In this document: positions 55,493 to 64,000 of the stretch, in pieces
Numbering within the stretch: position 1 is the stretch's first letter
How the letters are laid out: each line of letters opens with the position of its first letter
Assembly: GCA_945836755.1 (NCBI GenBank)
Contig: CAMAMB010000002.1
Coordinates: 33,578 to 97,577 of the forward strand
From: an uncultured Bacteroidales bacterium
Lineage (GTDB): Bacteria > Bacteroidota > Bacteroidia > Bacteroidales > Bacteroidaceae
Reading direction: 5' to 3'
DNA length: 64,000 nt
Notes under the pieces: model-generated
Database searches by the model: none
Told to the model about the DNA's origin: nothing
Seen by the model: the letters and a program-made list of their open reading frames with translations, nothing else
Position numbers and translations under genes: made by a program

Positions 55493-56446
55493 ATGAAACG
55501 CATATCCCTCATTCTCACCCTATGCTTGCTCCTCGTCAGTCCGACGAACGCCCTTCCCTATAGCCTCGAGTATCTCCGCCTTGCCGAGGCCCAAGAGAGC
55601 GGCACCAAGTTTCTCAGTCGCGGCAACTTCGACACCTGGAGCACACGCACCATCAAAGAGAGCGGCATCATTGGCGGCAAGACAGTCACCCTCTACGACA
55701 TAGGCGGACCCTGGGGCACATCCAACGTATGGGCCAAAGTGTCCGGTGTGACCAAGACCAACGTCAGCGTATACAAGGACAGCCATCCCGGCCACGGCAA
55801 CTGCGCCAAGCTATACACCCACATCGTGGAGTGCAAGGTCTTGGGACTTATCAACATCAAGGTGCTGGCCGCCGGAAGCATCTACCTCGGCAAGACACAG
55901 GAGCCTATACGCGACACCAAGAACCCCATGAGCAAGCTCGACGCAGGCATACCCTTCACCGCACGTCCCAAAGCTCTCGTCTTCGACTATAAAGTCCACC
56001 TGACAGGCGAGCCCAACCGCATCAGACAGAACGGACTGGGCAAGGGAAGCAAGGTGGCCGGACGCGACTACGCTGACTGCATTCTCTACTTGCAGAAAAG
56101 ATGGGAGGACGCCAAGGGCAACATCTACGCCAAACGGGTGGGAACGCTCGTCCATCGCTTCACCAAAAGCTCAGAATGGAAAGAAAACCAATACTTTAGC
56201 ATTAGTTACGGAGACATCAGCAGCCAGAAATACTACAACGAGGCCTGGGCTCTCACCGCAGGCGACAACACCAAATTTGCCAAGAACTCAAAAGGAAAAA
56301 TGGTAGCCGTGAAAGAAGTGGGATGGGCCGCAGCCAACGAACAACCTACCCACCTCGTCCTGCAATTCGACTCAAGTCACGGAGGCGCATACATAGGGAG
56401 CGTGGGCAATACCCTATGGATTGACAATGTGCGTCTGGCCTACTGA
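55493..56446 (+). CDS. PCMD-domain exported protein (putative glycan-binding)
   Basis: 317 residues with a signal peptide (MKRISLILTLCLLLVSPTNALP). The mature part begins GNFDTWSTRTIKESGIIGGKTVTLYDIGG and ends in THLVLQFDSSHGGAYIGSVGNTLWIDNVRLAY, both typical of the PCMD (putative carbohydrate metabolism) domain of Bacteroidota. Beta-jelly-roll folds of this kind bind or process glycans, but no substrate can be assigned. No polysaccharide-utilisation genes are near. A short GATGGTT-ca-AACCATC hairpin lies just downstream. Confidence 0.8.
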   Translation: MKRISLILTLCLLLVSPTNALPYSLEYLRLAEAQESGTKFLSRGNFDTWSTRTIKESGIIGGKTVTLYDIGGPWGTSNVWAKVSGVTKTNVSVYKDSHPGHGNCAKLYTHIVECKVLGLINIKVLAAGSIYLGKTQEPIRDTKNPMSKLDAGIPFTARPKALVFDYKVHLTGEPNRIRQNGLGKGSKVAGRDYADCILYLQKRWEDAKGNIYAKRVGTLVHRFTKSSEWKENQYFSISYGDISSQKYYNEAWALTAGDNTKFAKNSKGKMVAVKEVGWAAANEQPTHLVLQFDSSHGGAYIGSVGNTLWIDNVRLAY

Positions 56447-56659
56447 CACAACGTCACCCTCCTACCCCCACCGCATCCTCGAGATGGTTCAAACCATCAC
56501 CTCTATCCCGGACATTACCCCGGCACACATTGCCCATATATTGCCATCTCTAAATGCTAAAACAGCCTTCCAGAAATAAAACGAACATGTGCTTCTACTA
56601 AAAAAACATAACGGGCAACGCATTTTCATGAAAACCCAAAAGGCCGAGAGCGTTTTTAA
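56447..56659. other. Upstream region of the efflux operon
   Basis: Gene-free. It holds the hairpin GATGGTT-ca-AACCATC near 56483-56498, which may end the PCMD transcript, and a perfect 12-bp palindrome TTTTCATGAAAA at 56623-56634, about 28 bp upstream of the efflux -7 box. Confidence 0.5.
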
Positions 56660-56687
56660 CCTACCTTTGCAGACTGTCTGAGGTAGG
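56660..56687 (+). promoter_or_regulatory. Promoter and nested palindrome (candidate operator) of the efflux operon
   Basis: TACCTTTG at 56662-56669 is a -7 box. It is embedded in CCTACCT-ttg-CAGAC-t-GTCTG-AGGTAGG (56660-56687): an outer 7-bp and an inner 5-bp inverted repeat that are contiguous on one side and separated by 3 nt on the other. As DNA it could be a repressor site over the promoter; as RNA, a 5'-end hairpin. Confidence 0.55.
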
Positions 56688-56791
56688 CTGTCTTTCTTCC
56701 ACTTAACCAGCCTCCCGGCAGCAACGTCTGCGCCCCAGCACCCATCCACCCAACCCAACAAATACACTATCACAACTTAATAAGAACACAC

Positions 56792-57964
56792 ATGAAGAAA
56801 ATCGCTTTATGTATGCTTTCCGCCCTGCTACTCACCGCCTGCGGAAGTAAGTCAAGCCAAATGCCAGAAGCCAATAAAGACTTCGCTGTAATCACCGTGC
56901 AGACCACCTCTGCCGACCTCCAGACTTCATACCCGGCCACAATCAAGGGCAAGCAGGACATTGAGATACGCCCCAAAGTATCCGGCTACCTGACCAAGCT
57001 GCTCGTAGACGAAGGTGCTACGGTAACAAAAGGTCAGCCCCTCTTCCTCATTGACTCCGAAACCTATCAGGCTGCCGTCAAAAGCGCTGAAGCACAGGTG
57101 CGGGTAATCAAGGCAAACATTGCCTCGCAGGAACTCACTGTACAGAACAAGAAGTCTCTCTTCGAGCAGCACATCATCTCCGACTATGACATGCAGATGG
57201 CCAAGAACACGCTTGAAAGCCTCAAGGCCCAGCTGTCTCAGGCCGAAGCCCAGCTTATGAGCGCCCGCGACAACCTGCGCTGGTGCACTGTTTCCAGTCC
57301 CACCAACGGCGTAGTAGGTTCCATCCCCTACCGCGTGGGAAGCCTCGTCAGCGCCTCTAACGCCCAGCCTCTCACCACCGTATCCAACATTGAAGAGATG
57401 TACGTCTACTTCTCCATGACAGAGAAGCAGCTCCTCACACTGACGCGTGAACAAGGCGGCCTCCATACAGCCATCACCAAGATGCCTGCCGTCACGCTCA
57501 AACTGGCTGACGGCACAGACTTCGGCAGCACCGGCACCGTGAGCACCGTAAGCGGAGTGATTGACCAGAACACCGGCGCCGTACAAATGAGAGCCACTTT
57601 CAAGAACACGGGCCACGTTCTCCGTTCGGGCGGCACAGGCTCTATCCTCATTCCCACCCACGCTGACAACGCCATCATCATTCCCCAGAAGGCCACCTTC
57701 GACATACAGAACAAGCACTTCGTATATGTAGTAGGCGCCGGAAACAAGGTGCAGAGCCGCGAGATAGAGGTGCTGACACAGCACGACGGCCAGAACTACG
57801 TGGTGACCTCCGGCCTCAAAGTGGGCGAGCGCGTCGTAGTGGATGGAGTCAACCAGCTCAAAAACGAAATGGTCATCAACCCCATTACACCCGCTCAGGC
57901 CAATCAGGCAGCCGAGAAAGCCAAGCAGGCCCTCAAAGACGGCAAGATGCCGGGCGAGAACTGA
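56792..57964 (+). CDS. RND efflux periplasmic adaptor (membrane fusion protein)
   Basis: 390 residues with a lipoprotein signal (MKKIALCMLSALLLTACGSK). Domain order is typical: beta-barrel and lipoyl half (YPATIKGKQDIEIRPKVSGYLTKLLVDEGATVTKGQPLFLID), alpha-helical hairpin (about 95-165), second lipoyl half (WCTVSSPTNGVVGSIPYRVGSLVS) and membrane-proximal domain. It links the inner-membrane pump to the outer-membrane channel. The C-terminus is lysine-rich. The permease begins 123 bp downstream of its ATG-defined end, in the same operon. Confidence 0.93.
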   Translation: MKKIALCMLSALLLTACGSKSSQMPEANKDFAVITVQTTSADLQTSYPATIKGKQDIEIRPKVSGYLTKLLVDEGATVTKGQPLFLIDSETYQAAVKSAEAQVRVIKANIASQELTVQNKKSLFEQHIISDYDMQMAKNTLESLKAQLSQAEAQLMSARDNLRWCTVSSPTNGVVGSIPYRVGSLVSASNAQPLTTVSNIEEMYVYFSMTEKQLLTLTREQGGLHTAITKMPAVTLKLADGTDFGSTGTVSTVSGVIDQNTGAVQMRATFKNTGHVLRSGGTGSILIPTHADNAIIIPQKATFDIQNKHFVYVVGAGNKVQSREIEVLTQHDGQNYVVTSGLKVGERVVVDGVNQLKNEMVINPITPAQANQAAEKAKQALKDGKMPGEN

Positions 57965-58117
57965 TAACCAGGAAGCGTCACCGCGCCTCTTACTATCAGA
58001 TGCGTCCCCTCTCTATATATAAGCTGAACACGATTTGACGTTTACACCTCGGCTCTGCCCTTCCCAGTCTGAGGGGGAGAGCACCCCGTGAAAACCATCA
58101 GTAACGAAGAAGTTATC

Positions 58118-61100
58118 ATGCAATTAGATAGATTTATCAACCGCCCCGTGCTATCTACCGTAATCTCGGTAGTGATTGTCATACTGGGTGTATTGGGCCT
58201 GGTATCCCTTCCCATTACGCAATACCCTGATATAGCTCCTCCTACCATCGAGGTAAGCACAACCTATACGGGTGCCAATGCACAGACCGTACTTAACTCA
58301 GTGATTGCCCCCCTCGAGGAGCAAATCAATGGTGTGGAGAACATGGACTACATGACTTCCACAGCTACCAATACAGGTGCCGCCGAGATTAACATCACCT
58401 TCAAACAAGGCACCGACCCGGACATGGCTGCCGTCAATGTGCAGAACCGTGTCTCTAAGGCACAAGGCCTCCTGCCTTCTGAGGTCACACAGGTGGGTGT
58501 CATCACCCAGAAGCGCCAAAGCTCCATGCTCATCATCTTCTCCATAGTGGACGAAGCTGACAAGTATACACCTGACTTCATCGAAAACTACGCCAAGATC
58601 AACATCATCCCTCAGGTACAACGTGTGAAAGGTGTGGGCGATGCCATGGTTATGGGTGCCGACTACTCCATGCGTATCTGGCTCAACCCGGAGAAGATGG
58701 CCGAGTATCACCTCATGCCTGCCGACATCACCACCGTCCTGGCGGAGCAAAACATTGAAGCAGCCCCCGGTAGCATCGGTGAACGCGAAAACCAGACCTT
58801 CCAATACACGCTGCGTTACAAGGGACGTCTCTCCACGCCTGAAGAATTTGAGGACATGGTAATACGTTCCAACGCCGACGGTACCCTCATCAGAGTGAAA
58901 GATGTGGCCAAGGTGGAACTGGGCAGAAGCACCTACTCCTTCTCCGGTCGCGTAAACGGCCACAGGTCTGTGTCGTGTCTTGTCATGCAGATAGCCGGCT
59001 CCAACGCTACCCAGATTGTCGAAGACATTCAGGACCTGCTGAAGGAATGTGAGCAAGACCTGCCCAACGGTATGACCATCCGCGTGGCACAGAACGTCAA
59101 CGACTTCCTCTTCGCCTCTATCCATGAAGTAATCAAGACCCTCATCGAGGCCTTCATCCTCGTGTTCATCGTGGTGTTCATCTTCTTGCAAGACTTCCGC
59201 AGCACCATCATCCCGGCCATCGCCATCCCCGTCGCCTTGATTGGTACCTTCTTCATGCTCTACGCTATTGGCTTCTCAGTCAACCTGCTTACCCTCTCGG
59301 CCATGGTGCTTGCCATTGCCATTGTGGTGGACGATGCCATCGTCGTGGTCGAAGGTGTCCATGCCAAGCTGGACCAAGGCTACACCTCGTCCAAGAAAGC
59401 CTCTATCGATGCCATGCGCGAGCTCGGCGGCGCCATTGTCTCCATTACCCTGGTCATGATGGCGGTCTTCATCCCCGTAAGTTTCATGTCAGGCACAGCA
59501 GGAACATTCTACCGCCAATTCGGTCTGACCATGGCCATCGCCATCGGCTTCTCAGCTATCAACGCCCTTACCCTCTCTCCCGCCCTGTGCGCCATTCTTC
59601 TGAAGCCACACAAGAAAGAGGATGAGGCCACTCTCAAGGAACGCCTCGGCACTGCCTACAAAGCAGCCGGCCAGACCTTCCTCAACCGCTACGCAGAAGC
59701 CATCGGCCGCATACTTCACCCCTCTATCACTCTTGCCTTTGTGGTCATTGCCATCCTCGGCATGATTTTCGGCGTATACTCTTTCAGTGAGCACCCCATT
59801 CTCACCGTCATCTTCAGCATCATAGCCATTCTCGGCCTTATCGGCTTGTCGACGAAGAAGTTTATGAACTCCTTCAACGAGAGCTACGAGCGCATTCTGC
59901 AACGCTATAAGAAGTGGGTACTGAAGTTCATCCAGCGCCCCATCCTTTCCATGGGTCTGGTAGCCGCCTCAATCGCCCTCCTGATATGGCTCATGAACAT
60001 CACACCTACTGCCATGGTGCCCACAGAAGATACAGGTACCATCATGGGCTGTGTCACCATGCCGGCCGGTACTTCACAAGACCGCACCGAGGCATATCTG
60101 CAACGCGTCGACAGCCTCGTGCGCTCCGTACCCGCTGTAGAGCAGAGTACCATTATTTCCGGCTACAGCTTCATGGGCGGACAGGGTCCCTCTTACGGTT
60201 CCTTCATCGTCAAGCTCAAGGACTGGGAAGAACGTTCCATGAAAGAGAGTTCCACGGTAGTGTTCGCCAACCTCTACTTGCGCTCACGCGATGTATTCAA
60301 GGATGCGCAGGTACTCTTCTTCCAGCCACCTATGATTACCGGTTACGGTGTGTCCAATGGTTTCGCCCTCAACCTGCAGGACCGTACCGGCGGCGACCTT
60401 AACAAGTTCTATGAAGTGGCGAAGTCGTTCCTGGCAGAGCTTACCAAGCGCCCTGAAATTGAGTCGGCACAGACCAGCTTCAGCCCCAACTTCCCCGAGT
60501 TCATGATTGACATCGATGCGGCTAAATGTAAGCGCGCCGGCATCTCTCCGAGAGACATTCTGAGCACACTGCAAGGCTACTATGGTGGTCTCTACGCATC
60601 TAACTTCAACAGCTACGGTAAGATATACCGCGTCATGGTGCAGGCCGAGCGTAACGAACGCCAGAACTATGAAAGTCTCTACAAGATAAAGGTGCGCAAC
60701 GGCAGCGAGATGGCCCCCATCACGGAGTTCCTCACCATCACGCCGCACTATGGCCCTGACAACATCAACCGCTTCAACATGTATACCTCCATGGCCGTGA
60801 ATGGTAACCCTGCCTCGGGTTACACCTCCGGTCAGGCCATTAAGGCCATCGAGGAAGTGGCCAAGAGCAACCTTCCCCAAGGCTACTCGTACGAGTTCTC
60901 CGGACAGACACGCGAAGAGCAAGAGAGCTCCGGCAGCACCACAGCCATCGTCTTCGTGCTATGCTTCGTCTTCATCTATCTGCTGCTTTCTGCCCAGTAC
61001 GAGAGCTACATCCTACCGTTCGCCGTGCTCCTCTCAGTGCCCTTCGGCCTCGCAGGCTCATTTGTCTTCATACAAGGCATGGGCGCCCTCAACAGCGTAA

Positions 61101-61534
61101 TCCCCATATTCGGCGAAGCAACCAACAACATCTACGTACAGATTGCCCTTATCATGTTGATGGGTCTTCTCGCTAAGAATGCCATTCTTATTGTAGAGTT
61201 TGCCCTTGATCGCCGCAAGATGGGCATGAGCATCTCATGGGCCGCCGTACTCGGTGCCGGTGCTCGTCTGCGTCCTATCCTCATGACCTCGTTGGCCATG
61301 ATTATCGGTCTGCTACCTATGATGTTCGCCTTTGGCGTAGGTGCCAACGGCAACCGTTCGCTCGGAACAACCGCCATCGGTGGTATGTTGATAGGTATGA
61401 TTTTCCAGATTTTCATCGTGCCCGTGCTCTTTGTCATCTTCCAATATCTGCAAGAGAAGATTACCCCAATGACCTGGGGCGATATTGAAACCTCTGAGGC
61501 TGACTCTGACATCGAACAGTATACAAACAACTAA
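58118..61534 (+). CDS. RND efflux permease, HAE1/AcrB family, with extra hydrophobic pair
   Basis: Start at ATG 58118 (MQLDRFINRPVLSTVISVVIV), as in AcrB; the track GTG at 58088 adds ten residues. 1138 residues, about 90 longer than typical AcrB. The proton relay IVVDDAIVVVEGVH and the two porter-domain halves are present. The extra length lies after helix 6 (about 500-640): a motif FLNRYAEAIGRILHPSITLAFVVIAILGM is followed by another hydrophobic helix and then FNESYERILQRYKKWVLKFIQRPILSMGLV, as if the start of the second half were partly duplicated. It exports drugs or other amphiphiles. Confidence 0.93.
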   Translation: MQLDRFINRPVLSTVISVVIVILGVLGLVSLPITQYPDIAPPTIEVSTTYTGANAQTVLNSVIAPLEEQINGVENMDYMTSTATNTGAAEINITFKQGTDPDMAAVNVQNRVSKAQGLLPSEVTQVGVITQKRQSSMLIIFSIVDEADKYTPDFIENYAKINIIPQVQRVKGVGDAMVMGADYSMRIWLNPEKMAEYHLMPADITTVLAEQNIEAAPGSIGERENQTFQYTLRYKGRLSTPEEFEDMVIRSNADGTLIRVKDVAKVELGRSTYSFSGRVNGHRSVSCLVMQIAGSNATQIVEDIQDLLKECEQDLPNGMTIRVAQNVNDFLFASIHEVIKTLIEAFILVFIVVFIFLQDFRSTIIPAIAIPVALIGTFFMLYAIGFSVNLLTLSAMVLAIAIVVDDAIVVVEGVHAKLDQGYTSSKKASIDAMRELGGAIVSITLVMMAVFIPVSFMSGTAGTFYRQFGLTMAIAIGFSAINALTLSPALCAILLKPHKKEDEATLKERLGTAYKAAGQTFLNRYAEAIGRILHPSITLAFVVIAILGMIFGVYSFSEHPILTVIFSIIAILGLIGLSTKKFMNSFNESYERILQRYKKWVLKFIQRPILSMGLVAASIALLIWLMNITPTAMVPTEDTGTIMGCVTMPAGTSQDRTEAYLQRVDSLVRSVPAVEQSTIISGYSFMGGQGPSYGSFIVKLKDWEERSMKESSTVVFANLYLRSRDVFKDAQVLFFQPPMITGYGVSNGFALNLQDRTGGDLNKFYEVAKSFLAELTKRPEIESAQTSFSPNFPEFMIDIDAAKCKRAGISPRDILSTLQGYYGGLYASNFNSYGKIYRVMVQAERNERQNYESLYKIKVRNGSEMAPITEFLTITPHYGPDNINRFNMYTSMAVNGNPASGYTSGQAIKAIEEVAKSNLPQGYSYEFSGQTREEQESSGSTTAIVFVLCFVFIYLLLSAQYESYILPFAVLLSVPFGLAGSFVFIQGMGALNSVIPIFGEATNNIYVQIALIMLMGLLAKNAILIVEFALDRRKMGMSISWAAVLGAGARLRPILMTSLAMIIGLLPMMFAFGVGANGNRSLGTTAIGGMLIGMIFQIFIVPVLFVIFQYLQEKITPMTWGDIETSEADSDIEQYTNN

Positions 61535-61619
61535 GCACCGGCTACTGCTGGGGCGCTCCATGGCGAGTGCTCCAACAGGCCGAATGCTGAACGTCCTTAT
61601 CTCTACAAAACTCTCTGTA

Positions 61620-63008
61620 ATGAAAAAGACCATATATATAGTTGCGTGTACAGCTCTGCTCACCGGCTGTAAGCAATACAGCAACTACGAGCGCCCCGAA
61701 GAGCTGACACAGGGTATAGAGAAGCTATACCGCGACACCACGGCCACCTATCAGGTGGTCCAGGCCGACACCACCAACTTCGGCAACACCCCTTGGCAGA
61801 AGGTCTTTACCGATGCCAAGCTGCAAAGCCTCATCCGGAAGGCTTTAGAAAACAACCTCAACCTCCAAAGCACTGAGCTCAACATTGAGCAGAGCAAACA
61901 AGCTCTCAAGATAGCGAGACTGGCCTATCTGCCAAGCCTCACCCTTGGCGGACAAGGCACTGCTACCAGCTGGGACTACGGCAAGGCCACTCAGACATAC
62001 AGCTTCCCCCTCACTGCCTCCTGGCAAATTGGTGCTCTCGGCAGCAAGCGGAACATCAAGAAGCAGGCACAGGCCAATTTGGAGTACACCAAAGAATATC
62101 GGCAGGCAGTGCGCACCAGCCTCATAGCCGGCGTGGCCAACCTCTACTACACACTGCAGATGCTCGACGAGCAGCTCAAGACCACCAAAGAGACCGTAGA
62201 AATCTGGAAGGAGAACGTGCGTGTCATGGAAGCCATGAAAGTGGGCGGCATGACTACAGAAGCCGCTGTAGGTCAGGCGCGCGCCAACTACTACCAGCTC
62301 GAAGCCTCCATCCCCGTGCTTGAAGAGAACATACGCCAAGCCGAAAACAGCCTCTGCACCCTGCTGGCCGAGCCGGCCCACCCCATCGAGAGAAACGCCT
62401 TCGCGGCTGATGGCTTCCCCGCAAGCTACTCCACGGGCATTCCGCTCCAGCTCCTCGCCAATCGCCCCGACGTGCGGGCGGCTGAAGCCCAGATTGCGGC
62501 ATCGTTCTACAACATCAACGTTGCCCGCAGCAGTTTCTATCCTTCCCTGACCATCACCGGCCAGGCTGCATGGACCAATAACTATGGGCTCATCGTCAAC
62601 CCCGGTAAGATACTTGCCTCAGCCATTGCCTCCTTCTCTCAGACCCTCTTCGCCAACGGACAGCTGACCGCCCAGCTGAAGGTCTCGAAGTTGCAATATG
62701 AGAATACGCTGCTCCAGTTCAAGAACACACTGCTCAATGCAGGCAACGAAGTGAGCAACGCACTGTCAGCCTATCAGTCCGCACAGCTTCAGGAGACAGC
62801 CAGAGAGAAGCAGGTCGAACAGCTCAATCATACGCTCGAGCAGACACAGATGCTCTTCACACACACCAACCAGACCACCTATCTCGAAGTGCTGACAGCA
62901 CAACAAAGCCTCATCCAGGCACAGCTCAACCTTATCTCTGTACGATTTGACAAGGTGCAGGCCGGCATCAACCTCTATCAGGCCCTCGGCGGAGGCAGAG
63001 AGAAATAA
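61620..63008 (+). CDS. TolC/NodT-family outer-membrane efflux lipoprotein
   Basis: 462 residues from ATG 61620, which opens a lipoprotein signal (MKKTIYIVACTALLTGCKQYSNY; lipobox LTGC); the track start inside the permease end is not credible. Two repeated OEP domains show LQSLIRKALENNLNLQSTELNIEQSKQALKIARLAYLPSLTLGG and LANRPDVRAAEAQIAASFYNINVARSSFYPSLTITG. It is the outer-membrane channel of the RND pump. The LpxA-like gene follows after 21 bp. Confidence 0.93.
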   Translation: MKKTIYIVACTALLTGCKQYSNYERPEELTQGIEKLYRDTTATYQVVQADTTNFGNTPWQKVFTDAKLQSLIRKALENNLNLQSTELNIEQSKQALKIARLAYLPSLTLGGQGTATSWDYGKATQTYSFPLTASWQIGALGSKRNIKKQAQANLEYTKEYRQAVRTSLIAGVANLYYTLQMLDEQLKTTKETVEIWKENVRVMEAMKVGGMTTEAAVGQARANYYQLEASIPVLEENIRQAENSLCTLLAEPAHPIERNAFAADGFPASYSTGIPLQLLANRPDVRAAEAQIAASFYNINVARSSFYPSLTITGQAAWTNNYGLIVNPGKILASAIASFSQTLFANGQLTAQLKVSKLQYENTLLQFKNTLLNAGNEVSNALSAYQSAQLQETAREKQVEQLNHTLEQTQMLFTHTNQTTYLEVLTAQQSLIQAQLNLISVRFDKVQAGINLYQALGGGREK

Positions 63009-63029
63009 TCACCTAATACCCCTACTCAC

Positions 63030-63815
63030 ATGATAAGCCCGTTAGCATACATCCACCCCGAAGCCAAGTTAGGAGCCAACGTTGAGGTAGCTCCCTTCGC
63101 CTACATAGAGAAGGACGTGGTCATCGGCGACAACTGCATCATCGAACCTCACGCCTCCATCCTCAACGGCACCACCATCGGTTCCGGCAACCATATCTAC
63201 CACAATGCCGTCATCGGCGCCAAGCCACAGGACTTCCATTACGTGGAAGGCGAACCCACCCACGTAGTGATAGGCAACGACAACCAAATACGTGAGAATG
63301 TGGTCATTGCAGGCGGCACAAAGCCCGAGACAGCCACCATCATCGGCGATGGCAACTTCATCATGGACCGCGTACACATCTGCCACGACGTCACCATCAA
63401 CAACAAGTGTGTCATCGGCATTGGCAGCTGCATCGCAGGTGAGAGCGAGATACACGACTGCGCCATCCTCAGCAACGGCGTAGTCATCCAGGCCCATGTG
63501 CGCGTAGGTCTGTTCTCCCTGATACAGAGCGGATGCCGTGTCTCCAAAGACGTGCCCCCCTACATTATTCTCGGAGGCAACCCCGCCGCTTACCACGGTG
63601 TCAACAGCGTAGTGCTGCGCCACTTCCATACCACAGACCGCATCCTGCGCCACATTGCCAACACCTTCCGCATCATCTACACCGGCAACTTCAGCCTCGA
63701 AGATGCCGTCATCAAGATACCCGAACAAATTCCCATGAGCGCAGAGATTGAAAACATTCTCACCTTCATCAGCCAGGCCAAACAGGGAATTGTACGCCAT
63801 ATCGAAGAAAAATGA
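63030..63815 (+). CDS. LpxA-like acyl-ACP-UDP-GlcNAc O-acyltransferase
   Basis: 261-residue left-handed beta-helix protein of hexapeptide repeats (EVAPFAYIEKDVVIGDNCIIEPHASI...) with a helical C-terminus. The catalytic-histidine region reads FIMDRVHICHDVTINN, close to the LpxA HVAHD motif, and the later RIIYTGNFSLEDA resembles the LpxA C-terminal domain. The sequence is more divergent than typical Bacteroidales LpxA (for example NFIMDRVHICHD instead of NxLMxxxHVAHD), so it may be a second paralogue with a different acceptor or chain length. It is apparently co-transcribed with the efflux genes. Confidence 0.82.
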   Translation: MISPLAYIHPEAKLGANVEVAPFAYIEKDVVIGDNCIIEPHASILNGTTIGSGNHIYHNAVIGAKPQDFHYVEGEPTHVVIGNDNQIRENVVIAGGTKPETATIIGDGNFIMDRVHICHDVTINNKCVIGIGSCIAGESEIHDCAILSNGVVIQAHVRVGLFSLIQSGCRVSKDVPPYIILGGNPAAYHGVNSVVLRHFHTTDRILRHIANTFRIIYTGNFSLEDAVIKIPEQIPMSAEIENILTFISQAKQGIVRHIEEK

Positions 63816-63836
63816 TGAAATAATCCCTGCAAGGAT

Positions 63837-63867
63837 TTGCCGGTTAAAATAAAAGGTATATCTTTGC
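63837..63867 (+). promoter_or_regulatory. Bacteroidota-type promoter for tRNA-Ser
   Basis: TTTG at 63837-63840 and TATCTTTG at 63860-63867 match the -33 and -7 boxes exactly, with a 19-nt spacer. It lies 45 bp upstream of the tRNA. Confidence 0.82.
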
Positions 63868-63911
63868 ACCGCAATTCGGGAGATACCCTCCCCCGGAGTT
63901 GATTATAAAAC

Positions 63912-63999
63912 GGAAGTTTGGGTGAGTGGCTGAAACCACCAGTTTGCTAAACTGACGTACGGGTTTACCGTACCGGGGGTTCGAATCCCCCAGCTTCCG
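63912..63999 (+). tRNA. tRNA-Ser (anticodon GCU)
   Basis: An 88-nt class II tRNA. Acceptor stem GGAAGTT pairs with AGCTTCC, discriminator G. The anticodon loop TTGCTAA presents GCT. The long variable arm is GTACGG-gttta-CCGTAC, and the T arm is GGGGG-TTCGAAT-CCCCC. No CCA is visible before the window ends. It reads serine codons AGC and AGU. Confidence 0.95.
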
Positions 64000-64000
64000 C

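Overview
The window looks like chromosomal DNA from a Bacteroidota bacterium of the order Bacteroidales. The evidence is the -33 TTTG / -7 TAnnTTTG promoters (clearest before ruvC, the YtxH operon and tRNA-Ser), weak Shine-Dalgarno signals, a class III fructose-1,6-bisphosphatase, a lipoprotein TamA-like protein (TamL type), DUF1573, DUF3667, DUF4922 and PCMD proteins, and capsule-assembly Wzi. The base composition is moderately GC-rich. A Prevotellaceae-like genome seems likely, but genus cannot be fixed from this sequence alone. I see no insertion sequence, prophage, CRISPR array or rRNA operon.

Layout. 1-7.3 kb (minus): a truncated metzincin protease, an unknown protein, rlmD, mutY, a mannose-1-phosphate guanylyltransferase and a DUF1573 protein. 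7.9-15 kb (plus): ruvC, two small unknown genes, a single ORF joining a YgiQ radical-SAM protein to a Wzi-like outer-membrane protein, a lipoprotein and glyA. 15.2-18.8 kb (minus): a RhaM-like protein, a WalJ-like metallo-hydrolase and TamL. 19.1-23.9 kb (plus): a TrmH-family methyltransferase, a membrane glycosyltransferase-like protein, thiE and thiC, closed by a strong terminator. 25-32.6 kb (minus): HAD hydrolase, UPF0104 membrane protein, CDP-alcohol phosphotransferase, ATP-grasp, nucleotidyltransferase, pdxA, rlmN and a SPOR lipoprotein; the first five look like a set for building a polar lipid head group. 33.2-34.2 kb (plus): YtxH, a holin-like membrane protein and a small unknown protein. 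35-41.6 kb (minus): gdhA, DUF3667, glnS, recQ. 42.5-52 kb (plus): fbp, sdaA, a 1317-residue glycosyltransferase/DUF4922/SpoIID fusion, mltG and a membrane protein. 52.3-53.7 kb (minus): panD and panC. 54.1-63.8 kb (plus): a D15-type barrel, a PCMD protein, a tripartite RND efflux operon and an LpxA-like acyltransferase, followed by tRNA-Ser(GCU).

Most coding content is ordinary core metabolism, translation, repair and envelope biogenesis. The strongest unexplained signal is between genes. At least five intergenic loci carry imperfect tandem arrays with the same 21-22 bp period, although the sequence differs from locus to locus. Two arrays 17 kb apart share a GTACATC core in phase. Two others share a ~115 bp modular segment, and a flanking module of one appears inverted beside the other. 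The other main points of interest are the YgiQ-Wzi ORF, the GT/DUF4922/SpoIID fusion, the lipid-head-group cluster, and a nested palindrome over the -7 box of the efflux operon.
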